64,000 nt of DNA from Torreya grandis. Its lineage: Eukaryota; Streptophyta; Pinopsida; Cupressales; Taxaceae. Shown piece by piece: positions 63,876 through 64,000 of this stretch (positions are counted from its first letter, which is position 1; every line of letters begins with the position of its first letter). A program made the translations under genes and the position numbers. The notes below the pieces were generated by a model. That model did not search any database. It saw nothing but the letters and a program-made list of their open reading frames with translations, and was not told the origin of the DNA. The stretch covers positions 207,501 to 271,500 of the forward strand of contig JARHVA010005487.1 of the NCBI GenBank assembly GCA_037957365.1. Reading direction: 5' to 3'.

Positions 63876-64000
63876 CCTCCACCTCATCAATTACCCTAAT
63901 TAATAACTTTCACCACAAAACACCAAAATCACTAGATCTCAAATTAAAACACAAGTAAAAGTAATAATGGGTAAAAAGTGAATCAATTTTCACTTTTACC

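Larger units (their letters stand above)
61201..64000. other. AT-rich DNA with 19-bp repeat clusters, no recognised genes
   Basis: No conserved coding sequence was seen. It is notable for ACCATCGATGGT-type palindromes, clustered at 62249-62362 and 62882-62935, with single copies near 63826, 63834 and 63863. Short open frames (61581-61886 minus, 63019-63234 plus, 63660-63890 minus) are unassigned. Confidence 0.5.

Overview
The window looks like intergenic DNA from a large, AT-rich plant nuclear genome. I found no intact host gene, no tRNA or rRNA and no CRISPR array. Nearly everything recognisable is plant retrotransposon: Ty1/copia, Ty3/gypsy (one with a plant-specific extra RNase H-like domain, one chromovirus of Tekay/Del type) and plant L1 LINEs. 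The depth of nesting, long LTRs, lack of genes and decay of most copies towards about 25-30% G+C suggest a seed plant, probably a gymnosperm. That assignment is inference.

Layout. (1) 1-9765: a decayed gypsy element on the minus strand, ordered gag, protease, RNase H-like, RT, RNase H, integrase as it runs leftward out of the window. A younger, internally deleted copia element (960-5548, two 884-bp LTRs about 2.7% apart by hand count) lies between its RT and RNase H. This copia carries CCGACGTCGG-type palindromes upstream of the TATA box in each LTR and a second block inside the element. (2) 9766-15823: non-coding, with a 1.1-kb degenerate minisatellite on a ~21-bp step at 10937-12010. (3) 15824-25066: a gypsy remnant on the plus strand with ~1.0-kb LTRs and a gag-protease relic. 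Its left LTR is split by an LTR-bounded element with little coding capacity (16330 to about 21272-21540). (4) 28723-54896: one Tekay-like gypsy on the minus strand with ~4.0-kb LTRs, flanked by a perfect 5-bp duplication (aaacc). Its left LTR holds an unidentified 5.5-kb insertion (30846-36379) and a near full-length L1 LINE (38330-44397, perfect 19-bp duplication). Its internal region holds a small deleted copia (47462-49107, 5-bp duplication tcttg). (5) 54897-64000: AT-rich DNA with a 102-bp TG microsatellite, a decayed second LINE (about 59540-61200) and 19-bp palindrome-centred repeats at 62249-62362, 62882-62935 and possibly 63824-63875.

How the parts relate. Each insertion boundary was read from paired LTRs, target-site duplications or the uninterrupted copy of the same sequence elsewhere in the window. 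None of the elements looks autonomous: each coding region has premature stops, frameshifts or missing domains. The least decayed are the LINE at 38330-44397 and the copia at 960-5548. The most unusual sequences are the palindrome arrays of that copia, the RNase H-like domain placed before RT in the first gypsy, the 21-bp and 19-bp repeat fields and the unclassified 5.5-kb insertion. All alignments and counts were made by eye.
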